A DNA stretch of 8,458 nucleotides from CAVPEW01 sp050247895 (GCA_050247895.1 JBFWTJ010000171.1:1-8458), one strand, 5' to 3'; shown: positions 1 to 6,176, counted from the stretch's first letter. Program-made: numbers and translations. Notes: generated by a model from the letters alone, not told the origin.

Positions 1-990
1 CTTGCAGTTCGGCACGATCTTGGAGAACAGGAGCTGCTGGAACGGGTCGTCGTTCTTGTTGCCCTCGTGCTCCAGCTGGAGGTGGATCATCCGGCGCACG
101 TCGACGCCCAGGCGCTCCCAGACCTCCTGCTGGAGGAACCGGTCCCGCATGCGGACCGCGGCCTCGAAGGCGAACTCCTGGCGCTCGCGCATCTCGGCGT
201 CGCTCAACCCGGCGTAGAACTCCCGCAGCGACAGGACGCCGAAGGCCACGTGGCGGGCCTCGTCGCTCATCACGTAGCGCAGGAGCTGCTTGAGCAGCGG
301 CTCGGTCGAGATCTGGTGCATGAAGCCGAAGGCGGCCAGGGCCAGGCCCTCGACCATGATCTGCATGCCCAGGTAGGTCATGTCCCATCGGCTGTCCCCG
401 ATGATGTCGTCGAGCAGCATCCGCAGGTGGGCGTTGATCGGGTAGTGGCCCGTGAGCTTGGTGTCCAGGTACCGGGCGAACACCTCGACGTGGCGGGCCT
501 CGTCCATGACCTGGGTCGACGCGTAGTACTTGGCGTCGACCCACGGGACCGTCTCGACGATCTTGGCCGTGCAGACCAGGGCCCCTTGCTCGCCGTGCAT
601 GAACTGCGACAGCGTCCAGTTCTGGACCTCGATGCGCAACCGGGTCCAGTCGTCGTCGGTCCAGTTGGCCAGGGGCTCGCCCTTCTCCTGGGCGGCGAGG
701 AACACCGGGTCGGTGGCCGGGTCGCGCGGGGCGTTGGCGAAGACCTTCTCCAGGTCGACGTCGATGTCCCAGGGCAGGTCCGTCTCGCCGTTCCACTGCG
801 AGGTCTTGGCCTTCTCGTAGAGCCGGTTCAGCGCCGGCCGGGCGCCCTTCTCGTAGTCCCAGGTGAAGATGGCCTCGGCGTTGTCGGCCACGGCGTGGAT
901 CGTGGCGCCGACGTCCTCGTCGGTGATGGCCAGGATCGCCTCGACGTCGTTGACGTCCTCACGGCCGATCAGCTCTTCGTTGCTCGTCAT
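1..990 (-). CDS. R2-like diiron carboxylate (ferritin-like) protein, 3' end outside the window
   Basis: The frame is open for 330 codons from ATG at 990 to the window edge, so the C-terminus is missing. The protein belongs to the ferritin-like/ribonucleotide-reductase R2-like superfamily, which binds two irons in a four-helix bundle. The predicted ligands are E134 (HGEQGAL), E164 and H167 (DEARHVEVF), E214 (VEGLAL), and E244 and H247 (DEARHVAFG). Each single Glu lies exactly 30 residues before its ExxH, and the two halves are 80 residues apart, which is textbook R2-like geometry. No rubredoxin or membrane segment is seen. The superfamily includes oxygenases, N-oxygenases, desaturases and RNR R2, and I cannot assign a substrate. 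The start is supported by AGGAGG six bases upstream and by a four-base ATGA overlap with the stop of the TetR gene, which is therefore its likely regulator. Family is confident; function is unknown. Confidence 0.85.
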   Translation of the reverse strand, partial: MTSNEELIGREDVNDVEAILAITDEDVGATIHAVADNAEAIFTWDYEKGARPALNRLYEKAKTSQWNGETDLPWDIDVDLEKVFANAPRDPATDPVFLAAQEKGEPLANWTDDDWTRLRIEVQNWTLSQFMHGEQGALVCTAKIVETVPWVDAKYYASTQVMDEARHVEVFARYLDTKLTGHYPINAHLRMLLDDIIGDSRWDMTYLGMQIMVEGLALAAFGFMHQISTEPLLKQLLRYVMSDEARHVAFGVLSLREFYAGLSDAEMRERQEFAFEAAVRMRDRFLQQEVWERLGVDVRRMIHLQLEHEGNKNDDPFQQLLFSKIVPNCK

Positions 991-1640
991 CGCGGGCCTC
1001 CTGGGGCCTCGGGTGGGCTGACGGGTGCGGGTTGCGGGTGGGGCAGGACGGCATCCACGTCGAGGGCGTCGACCAGGCGCCGCACCAGGTCCTCCCACGG
1101 GACGGGCTTGGGCAGGGCGATCCCCGCCGCCTGCATGACCATCGTCCCGAAGCCCACGGCGTGGCAGAACCGGACCAGGGCCTCGGTGTCGAGCGTGGGA
1201 TCGACCGCGCCGCTCTCCTTGGCCGCCTCGACCAGGTCGGCGAGGCGGTCGGCCCGCCAGTCGACGCGCTCGCCCACAAGGCGGCGGACCTCGGGATCGC
1301 GGCGGGCGGCCACGAAGGCCTCGAGCAGCAGGGCCTGGCCGGTCGGCGGCTCGTCGACGACCAGGTGCGAGCCCACCGTGGTCAGGATGTCGGTGACCCG
1401 GCCCTCGAAGCGGTGCTCGTTGAACAGCACCTCCAGCTCGCGATCGGTGTGGGCCTCGATGGCGGCCAGCAGCAGTTCGGCCTTGCCCCGGAACCGGCTG
1501 TAGATGGCCCCGGTCGTGTAGCCGGCCCGCCGGGCGATCTCGGCCACGCCGGCACCGTCGTAGCCCTTCTCGGAGAACACCTCGGCCGCCGCGGCGAGGA
1601 GCCGGTCCCGCACCTCGTCGCCGGGCTGCGCATCGGGCAC
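987..1640 (-). CDS. TetR/AcrR-family transcriptional repressor
   Basis: With a GTG start at 1640 the product is 217 aa, normal for TetR proteins. The N-terminal DNA-binding domain is clear: a first helix (EVRDRLLAAAAEVFSEKGYDGAG, residues 9-31) and a helix-turn-helix around residues 31-50 (VAEIARRAGYTTGAIYSRF). The rest is a variable, mostly helical ligand-binding domain, and the tail (about residues 200-217) is Pro-rich. The open frame extends upstream to an ATG at 1772, but that would run through the trpD stop, a hairpin, the promoter and the palindrome at 1649-1664, so GTG 1640 is preferred. It lies six bases after a -10 box, which suggests a leaderless mRNA. Its stop overlaps the ATG of the diiron protein gene (ATGA), so it probably controls itself and that gene. 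The ligand is unknown. Confidence 0.9.
   Translation of the reverse strand: MPDAQPGDEVRDRLLAAAAEVFSEKGYDGAGVAEIARRAGYTTGAIYSRFRGKAELLLAAIEAHTDRELEVLFNEHRFEGRVTDILTTVGSHLVVDEPPTGQALLLEAFVAARRDPEVRRLVGERVDWRADRLADLVEAAKESGAVDPTLDTEALVRFCHAVGFGTMVMQAAGIALPKPVPWEDLVRRLVDALDVDAVLPHPQPAPVSPPEAPGGPR
997..1002 (-). promoter_or_regulatory. Shine-Dalgarno AGGAGG for the diiron protein gene
   Basis: A perfect AGGAGG on the minus strand ends six bases before the ATG at 990. It lies inside the last codons of the upstream TetR gene, so the two genes are probably translated in a coupled way. It fixes the start of the diiron protein gene. Confidence 0.8.
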
Positions 1641-1646
1641 CCGGTC

Positions 1647-1675
1647 ACGATAACGCTCGTTATCCCACTTGTCGA
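1647..1675 (-). promoter_or_regulatory. Putative leaderless promoter of the TetR-diiron operon
   Basis: On the minus strand, TCGACA (1670-1675) resembles a -35 box. A 17-base spacer follows, then TATCGT (1647-1652) as a -10 box of the actinobacterial TAnnnT type. The GTG start at 1640 comes six bases after the -10, placing the transcription start on or next to the start codon. The operator-like palindrome 1649-1664 covers the -10 and part of the spacer. This was read by eye; no transcript data are available. Confidence 0.5.
1649..1664. promoter_or_regulatory. Perfect-arm palindrome, likely TetR operator
   Basis: GATAACG-CT-CGTTATC has two perfect seven-base arms around a two-base centre. It is AT-rich in a very GC-rich region, overlaps the -10 and spacer of the TetR gene promoter, and ends nine bases from the GTG start. 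Size, symmetry and position are typical of an autoregulatory TetR-family operator. The link to this TetR is inferred from proximity. Confidence 0.7.
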
Positions 1676-1706
1676 GGGCACGTCCGCACGACGCGTCGTG
1701 CCCTCG
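1673..1706 (-). terminator. Hairpin after trpD, possible terminator
   Basis: CGAGGGCACG (1673-1682) pairs perfectly with CGTGCCCTCG (1697-1706), giving a ten-base stem with a 14-base loop, 13 bases past the trpD stop. No U-run follows on the minus strand, so it is not a classical intrinsic terminator, although U-less hairpins are common in GC-rich actinobacteria. Its foot overlaps the -35 box of the TetR gene. A second, mutually exclusive perfect palindrome of 16 bases (1686-1701, GCACGACGCGTCGTGC) lies within it. The role is uncertain. Confidence 0.4.
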
Positions 1707-1719
1707 CAGCGCCGCGCGC

Positions 1720-2757
1720 TCAGGCGCCCTGGGACGTCTCGACCAGCCGGTCGAGCACCCCGGCCGCAGCACCCGAGTCGACCGCCTCCGCCGCGGCCAC
1801 CAGGCCCGCGGCCACGTCCTCGACCAGGCCCGCCACCACCAGGCCCGCCGCGGCGTTGAGCAGCACGATGTCGCGCGGCGCGCCGGGCTTGCCGGCCAGC
1901 ACCGCCCGGGCGATCTCGGCGTTGACCTCGGGCGTCCCGCCGACCAGGTCCTCCCGCCGCGCCGTGGGCAGGCCCAGGCCGGCCGGGTCCAGCTCGTAGG
2001 CCTCGATCGCGCCGTCGCGCAGCTCGAGGACCTGCGACGGCCCGGTCGTGGTCAGCTCGTCGAGGCCGTCCCCCCCGTGCACCACCATCGCCCGCACCGC
2101 CCCGTTGGCGGCCAGCACGCCCAGCATCCGCTCGGCCATGGACAGGTCGGCCACGCCGATCAGGTAGCGCCGGACCCGGCCCGGGTTCGACAGCGGGCCG
2201 AGGAAGTTGAACACCGTGGGGATGCCGATCTCGCGCCGCGGCGGACCGGCGTGGCGCATGGCCGGGTGGAAGCGGGGGGCGAAGCAGAAGCCCATCCCGG
2301 CCTCGGCCACGCACCGGGCCACGCCCGCGGGGTCCAGGTCGATGACCACGCCCAGGGCCTCGAGCAGGTCGGCCGCCCCGCACGACGACGACGCGGCCCG
2401 GCCGCCGTGCTTGCACACCGTCCCACCGGCGCCGGCCACCACCAGCGCCGACAGGGTCGAGACGTTGATCGTGTGGGCCCGGTCGCCCCCGGTGCCGACC
2501 ACGTCGATGACCGGCCCGTCGACGTCGATGTCGACCCGCTCGCCGGCGGCCAGCATGGCCGAGACCATCCCGGAGAGCTCCTCCACGGTCTCCCCCTTGA
2601 GCCGCAGCGCCACCGCGAACGCGGCGATCTGGGCCGGGGTCGCACCGCCGGAGAGGATCTCGCCCATGGCCGCCGTGGCCACCTCGCGGTCGAGGTCCCG
2701 GCGCGCCGTCAGCGCGCCCAGGATCGTCGGCCACCCACCTGTGCCCTCGAAGTCCAT
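1720..2757 (-). CDS. trpD: Anthranilate phosphoribosyltransferase TrpD
   Basis: At 345 aa the length is normal for TrpD, which transfers phosphoribose from PRPP to anthranilate in the second step of tryptophan synthesis (cytosolic, homodimeric, Mg-dependent). Family motifs appear in order: the N-terminal helical domain (about residues 10-70), the PRPP-binding GTGGD (88-92), NVST (98-101), KHGGR (116-120), RREIGIPTVFNFLGPLSNP (about 174-192) and the metal-binding D233-E234 in GDGLDE. One oddity is KHGG in place of the usual KHGN: residue 119 is Gly where the family normally has an Asn near the anthranilate site. The ATG at 2757 follows a -10-like TAGCGT by six bases and no Shine-Dalgarno is visible, suggesting a leaderless mRNA. 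No other trp genes are in the window, so it stands alone here. Identity is highly confident. Confidence 0.95.
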   Translation of the reverse strand: MDFEGTGGWPTILGALTARRDLDREVATAAMGEILSGGATPAQIAAFAVALRLKGETVEELSGMVSAMLAAGERVDIDVDGPVIDVVGTGGDRAHTINVSTLSALVVAGAGGTVCKHGGRAASSSCGAADLLEALGVVIDLDPAGVARCVAEAGMGFCFAPRFHPAMRHAGPPRREIGIPTVFNFLGPLSNPGRVRRYLIGVADLSMAERMLGVLAANGAVRAMVVHGGDGLDELTTTGPSQVLELRDGAIEAYELDPAGLGLPTARREDLVGGTPEVNAEIARAVLAGKPGAPRDIVLLNAAAGLVVAGLVEDVAAGLVAAAEAVDSGAAAGVLDRLVETSQGA

Positions 2758-2763
2758 GGCCGG

Positions 2764-2774
2764 ACGCTACCGCC
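2764..2774 (-). promoter_or_regulatory. Putative leaderless -10 element of trpD
   Basis: On the minus strand GGCGGTAGCGT contains the -10-like TAGCGT (2764-2769), six bases before the trpD ATG. The same 11-mer occurs before glpD (6166-6176, plus strand). No convincing -35 box is seen at 16-18 bases. Confidence 0.45.
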
Positions 2775-2795
2775 GGGCTCCCGGCCCCTCGCCGT

Positions 2796-2810
2796 CGGGC
2801 CCCGGGCCCG
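2796..2810 (-). terminator. Short GC hairpin after whiB, weak terminator candidate
   Basis: CGGGCC and GGCCCG form a six-base stem around a three-base loop, starting 11 bases past the whiB stop. The surrounding run of C and G blocks (2796-2814) allows several alternative pairings, including the 12-base palindrome CCCGGGCCCGGG at 2801-2812. There is no U-tract. Such pairings arise easily by chance at this GC content, so confidence is low. Confidence 0.25.
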
Positions 2811-2821
2811 GGCCTGGCCTC

Positions 2822-3067
2822 TCAGGCCGACTTGCGCCGCTGGCGGATGATCCGCCGGCGCTCCCGCTCGGTCGCGCCGCCCCAGACCCCTTCCTTCTCC
2901 CGCTTGGTCAGCGCGTACTCCAGGCACGCGTGGCGCACCGGGCACAGCCCGCAGACCGCCTTCGCCGCGCCGGCCTCTTCGTCGACGTCGGGGTAGAAGA
3001 TCTGGGGATCCAGCCCACGGCACGCGGCGTGCTGGTTCCAGGCGAGGTTCGTGCGGGGGGTGTGCAT
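2822..3067 (-). CDS. WhiB-family [4Fe-4S] transcriptional regulator
   Basis: This is a small 81-aa protein of the Wbl family, found in actinobacteria and their phages. Four cysteines, C16, C39, C42 and C48 (C-x22-C-x2-C-x5-C), would hold a [4Fe-4S] cluster. The GVWGG turn (residues 60-64) contacts the primary sigma factor in characterised members, and the tail is basic (RERRRIIRQRRKS, about 68-80), consistent with DNA contact. The N-terminal WNQHAACRGLDPQIFYPD is typical. I cannot choose among WhiB1-7 paralogues. The ATG at 3067 has no clear Shine-Dalgarno and I could not assign a promoter. It lies downstream of the DUF3501 gene in the same direction, separated by 97 bases with a hairpin, and 64 bases before trpD. 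It may respond to oxygen, NO or redox state, which would suit the neighbouring peroxide module, but co-regulation is not shown. Confidence 0.95.
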   Translation of the reverse strand: MHTPRTNLAWNQHAACRGLDPQIFYPDVDEEAGAAKAVCGLCPVRHACLEYALTKREKEGVWGGATERERRRIIRQRRKSA

Positions 3068-3110
3068 CGGTCGTCGTGTCAGGGGGGTCGAACCAACCGG
3101 TACGAGGTCT

Positions 3111-3132
3111 CCCGGGAGTCTCCGCTCCCGGG
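3111..3132 (-). terminator. GC-rich hairpin after the DUF3501 gene
   Basis: CCCGGGAG (3111-3118) and CTCCCGGG (3125-3132) form a perfect eight-base stem with a six-base loop, 32 bases past the DUF3501 stop and 43 bases before the whiB start. No U-run follows. It plausibly ends the FeS-DUF3501 transcript or sits in the whiB leader. Confidence 0.4.
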
Positions 3133-3164
3133 CGGGGGTGGCGCAAACCCGAACGTCCCCCGGA

Positions 3165-3761
3165 TCAACCCCGCAGGTCCGACAGCAGCTCGGCCACCGT
3201 CTCGGGGCCCAGCAGCGCCTCCTGCTGGTAGGCGGGGTGGTCGACGACCAGGGCGACGGGGCCCGCGGCCAGCGCCTCGACCTCGGTGGGGTCCAGGTCG
3301 AAGTGCACGTAGTGGACCGCGGCGGTGATCTCGTCCCGGGTGAGCTGCTCGGCGTGGTCCGGATCGGGCCGGCAGCGCACGTCGCGGGCCTCGGGCCCCG
3401 ACCCGAGGCGCAACAGCACGGCCTGCTCGATCCCCACCAGCTTGGGCAGCCACTCGCGCAGCTCGTCCTGGGAGGTCAGCTCCAGGAACAGCGTGGCGCA
3501 CAGCGACCCGAGCTCGGGGATGAGCGGGTTGTAGACGTCCAGCTCGGTCTGGATCCCCTCGTCGCTGATGATCTTCTCGGCCCGGGCCATCTCCTGGATC
3601 TGGAACCTGATGGTGTCCCGGTTCTCGAACACCAGCGTGGTGAACGGCCCGACGCCGACCCGGCGGCGCTTCTTCAGGGCGATCACCCGGGTGCGGAACT
3701 CGACCCGCTCCCGCTCGTAGGCCCGCAGGTCGGCGATGTCGTCGAGGGTCAGCTTGGTCAT
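3165..3761 (-). CDS. DUF3501 family protein
   Basis: The product is 198 aa and soluble, with no signal peptide, membrane segment or cysteine cluster. It matches the DUF3501 family as I know it: an N-terminal LTLDDIADLRAYERERVEFR (about residues 4-23), basic KKRRRVGVGPFTTLVFENRDT (about 30-50), then FQIQEMARAEKI (about 53-64), YNPLIPELGSLCATLFLEL, and a C-terminal half with an HYVHFDL segment. The molecular function is unknown. The family is known to recur beside rubrerythrin and a GlpC-like iron-sulfur protein, exactly the neighbours seen here. Its ATG overlaps the stop of the upstream FeS gene (ATGA), so the two are translated together and their products probably act together. Family assignment is confident from memory of the motif pattern; a profile search against Pfam DUF3501 would confirm it. 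Confidence 0.85.
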   Translation of the reverse strand: MTKLTLDDIADLRAYERERVEFRTRVIALKKRRRVGVGPFTTLVFENRDTIRFQIQEMARAEKIISDEGIQTELDVYNPLIPELGSLCATLFLELTSQDELREWLPKLVGIEQAVLLRLGSGPEARDVRCRPDPDHAEQLTRDEITAAVHYVHFDLDPTEVEALAAGPVALVVDHPAYQQEALLGPETVAELLSDLRG

Positions 3762-5086
3762 GGCTCCTCATCCTGGGGGATCCCGTAGGCCCGGGCCACC
3801 ACCGAGATCGGGTGGAGCGGGACGCGCCCGGTCTCCTGGACGATCCCGCCGTTGGCCAGGTGGCAGTCGCCGGCCACGACCTCGCTGCCGGTGCGCTCGA
3901 TGGCCGCGGCCATCTTGCGGGCCACCTGGCGGGAGGCGTCGAAGTTCTCCGCCCGGTAGCCCCAGGTGCCGTCGATGCCCGAGCACTCGGCCACCACGGT
4001 GATCTTGGCGCCGGTCAGCTTCATCAGGTCGCGGCTCTTGAGGCCGACGTTCTGGGCCCGCAGGTGGCAGGGCGCGTGGTATGTGACGGTCGCGGGGACC
4101 TCACCGGTGAACTCGGTGTCGAGCGCGGTGCCCTCGGCCTTGTGCACCTTCATCAGGTACTCGGCCGCGTCGTAGGTGTGTCGGGCGACCAGCTCGGCGT
4201 CGGCACCGCCGACGTAGTCGCGGTAGTCGTGCTTGAGCACGTAGCCGCAGGTGGGCTGGGGCACCACGACGGCCGGGTCGTCGCCCCGGGCCTGCGCGGC
4301 CCGGATGGCGTCGGCCAGCACGGCGACGTTGCGGGTGCCCTGGGCCCGGAACTCCTCGACGTCGCCGGCGTGGAGCCAGGGTGCCCCGCAGCACCGCTGC
4401 CCGGCGGGCAGCTCGCACTCGATGCCGTTGCGCTCCATGACCCGGACCAGGTCGCGGCCGACCTCGGGGGCCTGGTACTCGACCAGGCACGTCGGGAACA
4501 GGATGGCGGTCCCCTGCTTGCGCTCGAAGCGCAGGGCGGCCCGCCGCTTCCACCAGGTGGAGAAGCGGGTGCGGGCATAGGGGGGCAGGACCCGCTGGGC
4601 GGCGATCCCGGTCACCTTCTCCATGAGGCCGCGGACCCGGCCGCCCGGCGTGCCGATGACCCGGTTGGCCAGGGGCGCGGCGGTGACGGCCACCCGACCG
4701 GCCAGGTCGGTCCGGCCCAGGGCCTGGTCGGCGAGCCGGGCCGGCAGGGGGCGGTGGCGGTTGCGGTGCAGGACCTGCTTGGCCCGCAGCATGAGCCGGG
4801 GGAAGTCGAGCTCCCACTCGCTCTGGCCCGGGATGTACGGGCAGTTCACGTAGCAGAGCTTGCAGTTGAAGCACTCGTCGACGACCTGGTCCTGCTCGGC
4901 GCGGGTCATCCGGGCCGAGTCCTGGTCGTCGTGGCGGTCGATGGCCTCGAACAGGGTCGGGAACGACGAGCAGAACTTGAAGCACAGCCGGCAGCCGTGG
5001 CAGAGGTCGTAGACGCGCACCATCTCCTGGCGCAGGTCGGTCTCGTCGAAGTACTGGGGGTGGAACGGGTCGTAGGTCGTGGTCAA
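3758..5086 (-). CDS. GlpC/HdrD-like protein with two [4Fe-4S] ferredoxin motifs and CCG domains
   Basis: With a TTG start the product is 442 aa. Two consecutive [4Fe-4S] motifs lie near the N-terminus: C28-x2-C31-x2-C34-x3-C38 and C71-x2-C74-x2-C77-x3-CP (C81). Two cysteine-rich CCG-type domains follow: FPTC, then RCCGAPWLHAG, then PTCGYV; and HAPCH, then ECSGIDGTWG, then GDCHLANGG. This is the layout of GlpC (anaerobic glycerol-3-phosphate dehydrogenase subunit C) and the heterodisulfide reductase D family, which pass electrons between a flavoprotein or quinone and a partner. There are no membrane spans. An earlier ATG at 5278 would overlap rubrerythrin and the hairpin at 5127-5158, so TTG 5086, with GGGAG five bases upstream, is preferred. 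Next to rubrerythrin and DUF3501, it is more likely an electron donor to rubrerythrin than a true GlpC. That role is inference. Confidence 0.85.
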   Translation of the reverse strand: MTTTYDPFHPQYFDETDLRQEMVRVYDLCHGCRLCFKFCSSFPTLFEAIDRHDDQDSARMTRAEQDQVVDECFNCKLCYVNCPYIPGQSEWELDFPRLMLRAKQVLHRNRHRPLPARLADQALGRTDLAGRVAVTAAPLANRVIGTPGGRVRGLMEKVTGIAAQRVLPPYARTRFSTWWKRRAALRFERKQGTAILFPTCLVEYQAPEVGRDLVRVMERNGIECELPAGQRCCGAPWLHAGDVEEFRAQGTRNVAVLADAIRAAQARGDDPAVVVPQPTCGYVLKHDYRDYVGGADAELVARHTYDAAEYLMKVHKAEGTALDTEFTGEVPATVTYHAPCHLRAQNVGLKSRDLMKLTGAKITVVAECSGIDGTWGYRAENFDASRQVARKMAAAIERTGSEVVAGDCHLANGGIVQETGRVPLHPISVVARAYGIPQDEEP

Positions 5087-5091
5087 GCGGG

Positions 5092-5096
5092 CTCCC
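5092..5096 (-). promoter_or_regulatory. Ribosome binding site GGGAG deciding a TTG start
   Basis: GGGAG on the minus strand lies five bases before TTG at 5086. It decides the start of the iron-sulfur protein in favour of this rare codon, since no in-frame ATG or GTG lies between the hairpin and the first cysteine motif with as good a site. Confidence 0.6.
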
Positions 5097-5126
5097 GGAG
5101 GCGTGTCGGCAGGGGACGGGACGCAA

Positions 5127-5158
5127 GAGGGGGGCCGGTCGCAGGACCGGCCCCCCTC
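5127..5158 (-). terminator. Strong 14-bp hairpin after rubrerythrin
   Basis: GAGGGGGGCCGGTC (5127-5140) pairs perfectly with GACCGGCCCCCCTC (5145-5158) around a four-base loop. It is the strongest hairpin in the window and lies 44 bases past the rubrerythrin stop. Only two T residues follow on the minus strand. It should terminate or attenuate transcription between rubrerythrin and the FeS-DUF3501 pair. I find no clear promoter between it and the TTG start at 5086, so partial read-through, or hairpin-protected upstream mRNA, is plausible. Confidence 0.65.
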
Positions 5159-5163
5159 GCTGA

Positions 5164-5183
5164 TCGGCCAGGGTCGGCCAGGG
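5164..5183. repeat. Tandem 10-bp duplication
   Basis: TCGGCCAGGG occurs twice head to tail in the spacer between the rubrerythrin stop and the hairpin. It is probably a replication-slippage product and no function is evident. Confidence 0.6.
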
Positions 5184-5202
5184 GCAGCCCCCGGCCCACG
5201 GA

Positions 5203-5614
<412 letters not shown>

Positions 5615-5622
<8 letters not shown>

Positions 5623-6091
5623 GCGCGTGCGCGCCTCCTGTGTGTTGGTGGGGTGCAGGGTTGATCTCGTCGACGTCGGCGCGGCAGCTCCGGCAGCGCC
5701 CACGGAAGACGATCTCGGTGGCGGTCACCCGGAAGCCGAAGCGGTTGTCGGCCGGCAGGGCGACGCCGGGGAACTCGGCGTGCAGGTCGACCACCTGGCC
5801 GCAGCCCTCGCAGACCAGGTGGTGGTGCGGCTCCAGGTTGGGGTCGAAGCGGGTCGACCCGGTGCCCAGGTCGAGCGGGTGGAGCTCGCCCATGGCGGCC
5901 AGGTCGTTGAGCGTCTGGTAGACGGTGCGCAACGAGATGGTCGGCATGTCGGCGCTCACCTCGGCGTAGACCGACTCGGCGGTCGGGTGGACCTTCGAGT
6001 CGGCCAGGACCCGGAAGATGCGCTGGCGCTGCGGGGTGACCTTGCGTCCCCGGGCCCGGAACAGGGCCGTCAGCTCCTCGGCGCTCCGCAC
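5615..6091 (-). CDS. perR: PerR-type Fur-family peroxide-sensing repressor
   Basis: With a GTG start at 6091 the product is 158 aa, normal for Fur-family proteins. The N-terminal winged helix includes HPTAESVYAEVS (about residues 35-46) and the recognition region ISLRTVYQTLNDL (about 52-64). Every regulatory-metal residue known from Bacillus PerR has a counterpart at a constant offset: H35, D83 (TRFD), H89, H91 and D102 (VVD), where iron-oxidising PerR has H37, D85, H91, H93 and D104. The structural zinc cysteines are C94/C97 and C133/C136. Asp at the 83 and 102 positions favours PerR over iron-sensing Fur. The C-terminal tail is His-rich (HQHTGGAHAHG). The gene begins seven bases after a -10 box (leaderless) and overlaps rubrerythrin by eight bases. 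It probably represses itself and rubrerythrin until peroxide oxidises it. An upstream extension to 6373 would run into glpD and is rejected. Confidence 0.85.
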
Positions 6092-6098
6092 GGACCGC

Positions 6099-6127
6099 AC
6101 CCTACAACTCCACCTGGTTGTTAGCAA
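6099..6127 (-). promoter_or_regulatory. Putative leaderless promoter of perR-rubrerythrin
   Basis: On the minus strand, TTGCTA (6122-6127) serves as a -35 box. It is followed by a 17-base spacer and TAGGGT (6099-6104) as a -10 box, and the GTG start at 6091 comes seven bases later. Transcription would begin on or next to the start codon. Read by eye. Confidence 0.5.
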
Positions 6128-6140
6128 CGATTGTTGGTTG
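6117..6140. promoter_or_regulatory. AT-richer GTTG/CAAC dyad array, candidate PerR operator
   Basis: GTTG (6117), CAAC (6125), GTTG (6133) and GTTG (6137) alternate, the first three at exact eight-base steps. CAACGATTGTTG (6125-6136) is a near-perfect 12-base palindrome with one mismatched pair, and GTTGTTAGCAAC (6117-6128) is another dyad. The block overlaps the perR -35 box and lies between the two divergent genes. It does not match the Bacillus PerR box sequence, so assignment rests on position and symmetry. Confidence 0.45.
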
Positions 6141-6147
6141 GGCCGAC

Positions 6148-6162
6148 GGTGGGTGCCCCACC
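6148..6162. promoter_or_regulatory. Dyad upstream of the glpD -10 element
   Basis: GGTGGG (6148-6153) and CCCACC (6157-6162) form perfect six-base arms around TGC, three bases upstream of the 11-mer that holds the glpD -10. It could be an operator or a chance GC dyad; confidence is low. Confidence 0.25.
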
Positions 6163-6165
6163 ACC

Positions 6166-6176
6166 GGCGGTAGCGT
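6166..6176 (+). promoter_or_regulatory. Putative -10 element of glpD
   Basis: GGCGGTAGCGT holds the -10-like TAGCGT (6171-6176), nine bases before the ATG at 6186, so the leader would be at most a few bases. It is identical to the 11-mer before trpD. No good -35 box or Shine-Dalgarno was found. Confidence 0.45.

Noticed and set aside
67..1503. 478-codon open frame on the plus strand opposite the diiron and TetR genes
   Set aside because: Spans two real genes on the other strand, and its translation is low-complexity.
1669..2850. 393-codon open frame on the plus strand opposite trpD
   Set aside because: Shadow of trpD in GC-rich DNA; no recognisable domain.
3758..5086. Assignment as true GlpC working with glpD
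   Set aside because: The glpD here is the single-subunit FAD type that needs no GlpC, it is on the other strand, and the FeS gene is coupled to DUF3501 and follows rubrerythrin.
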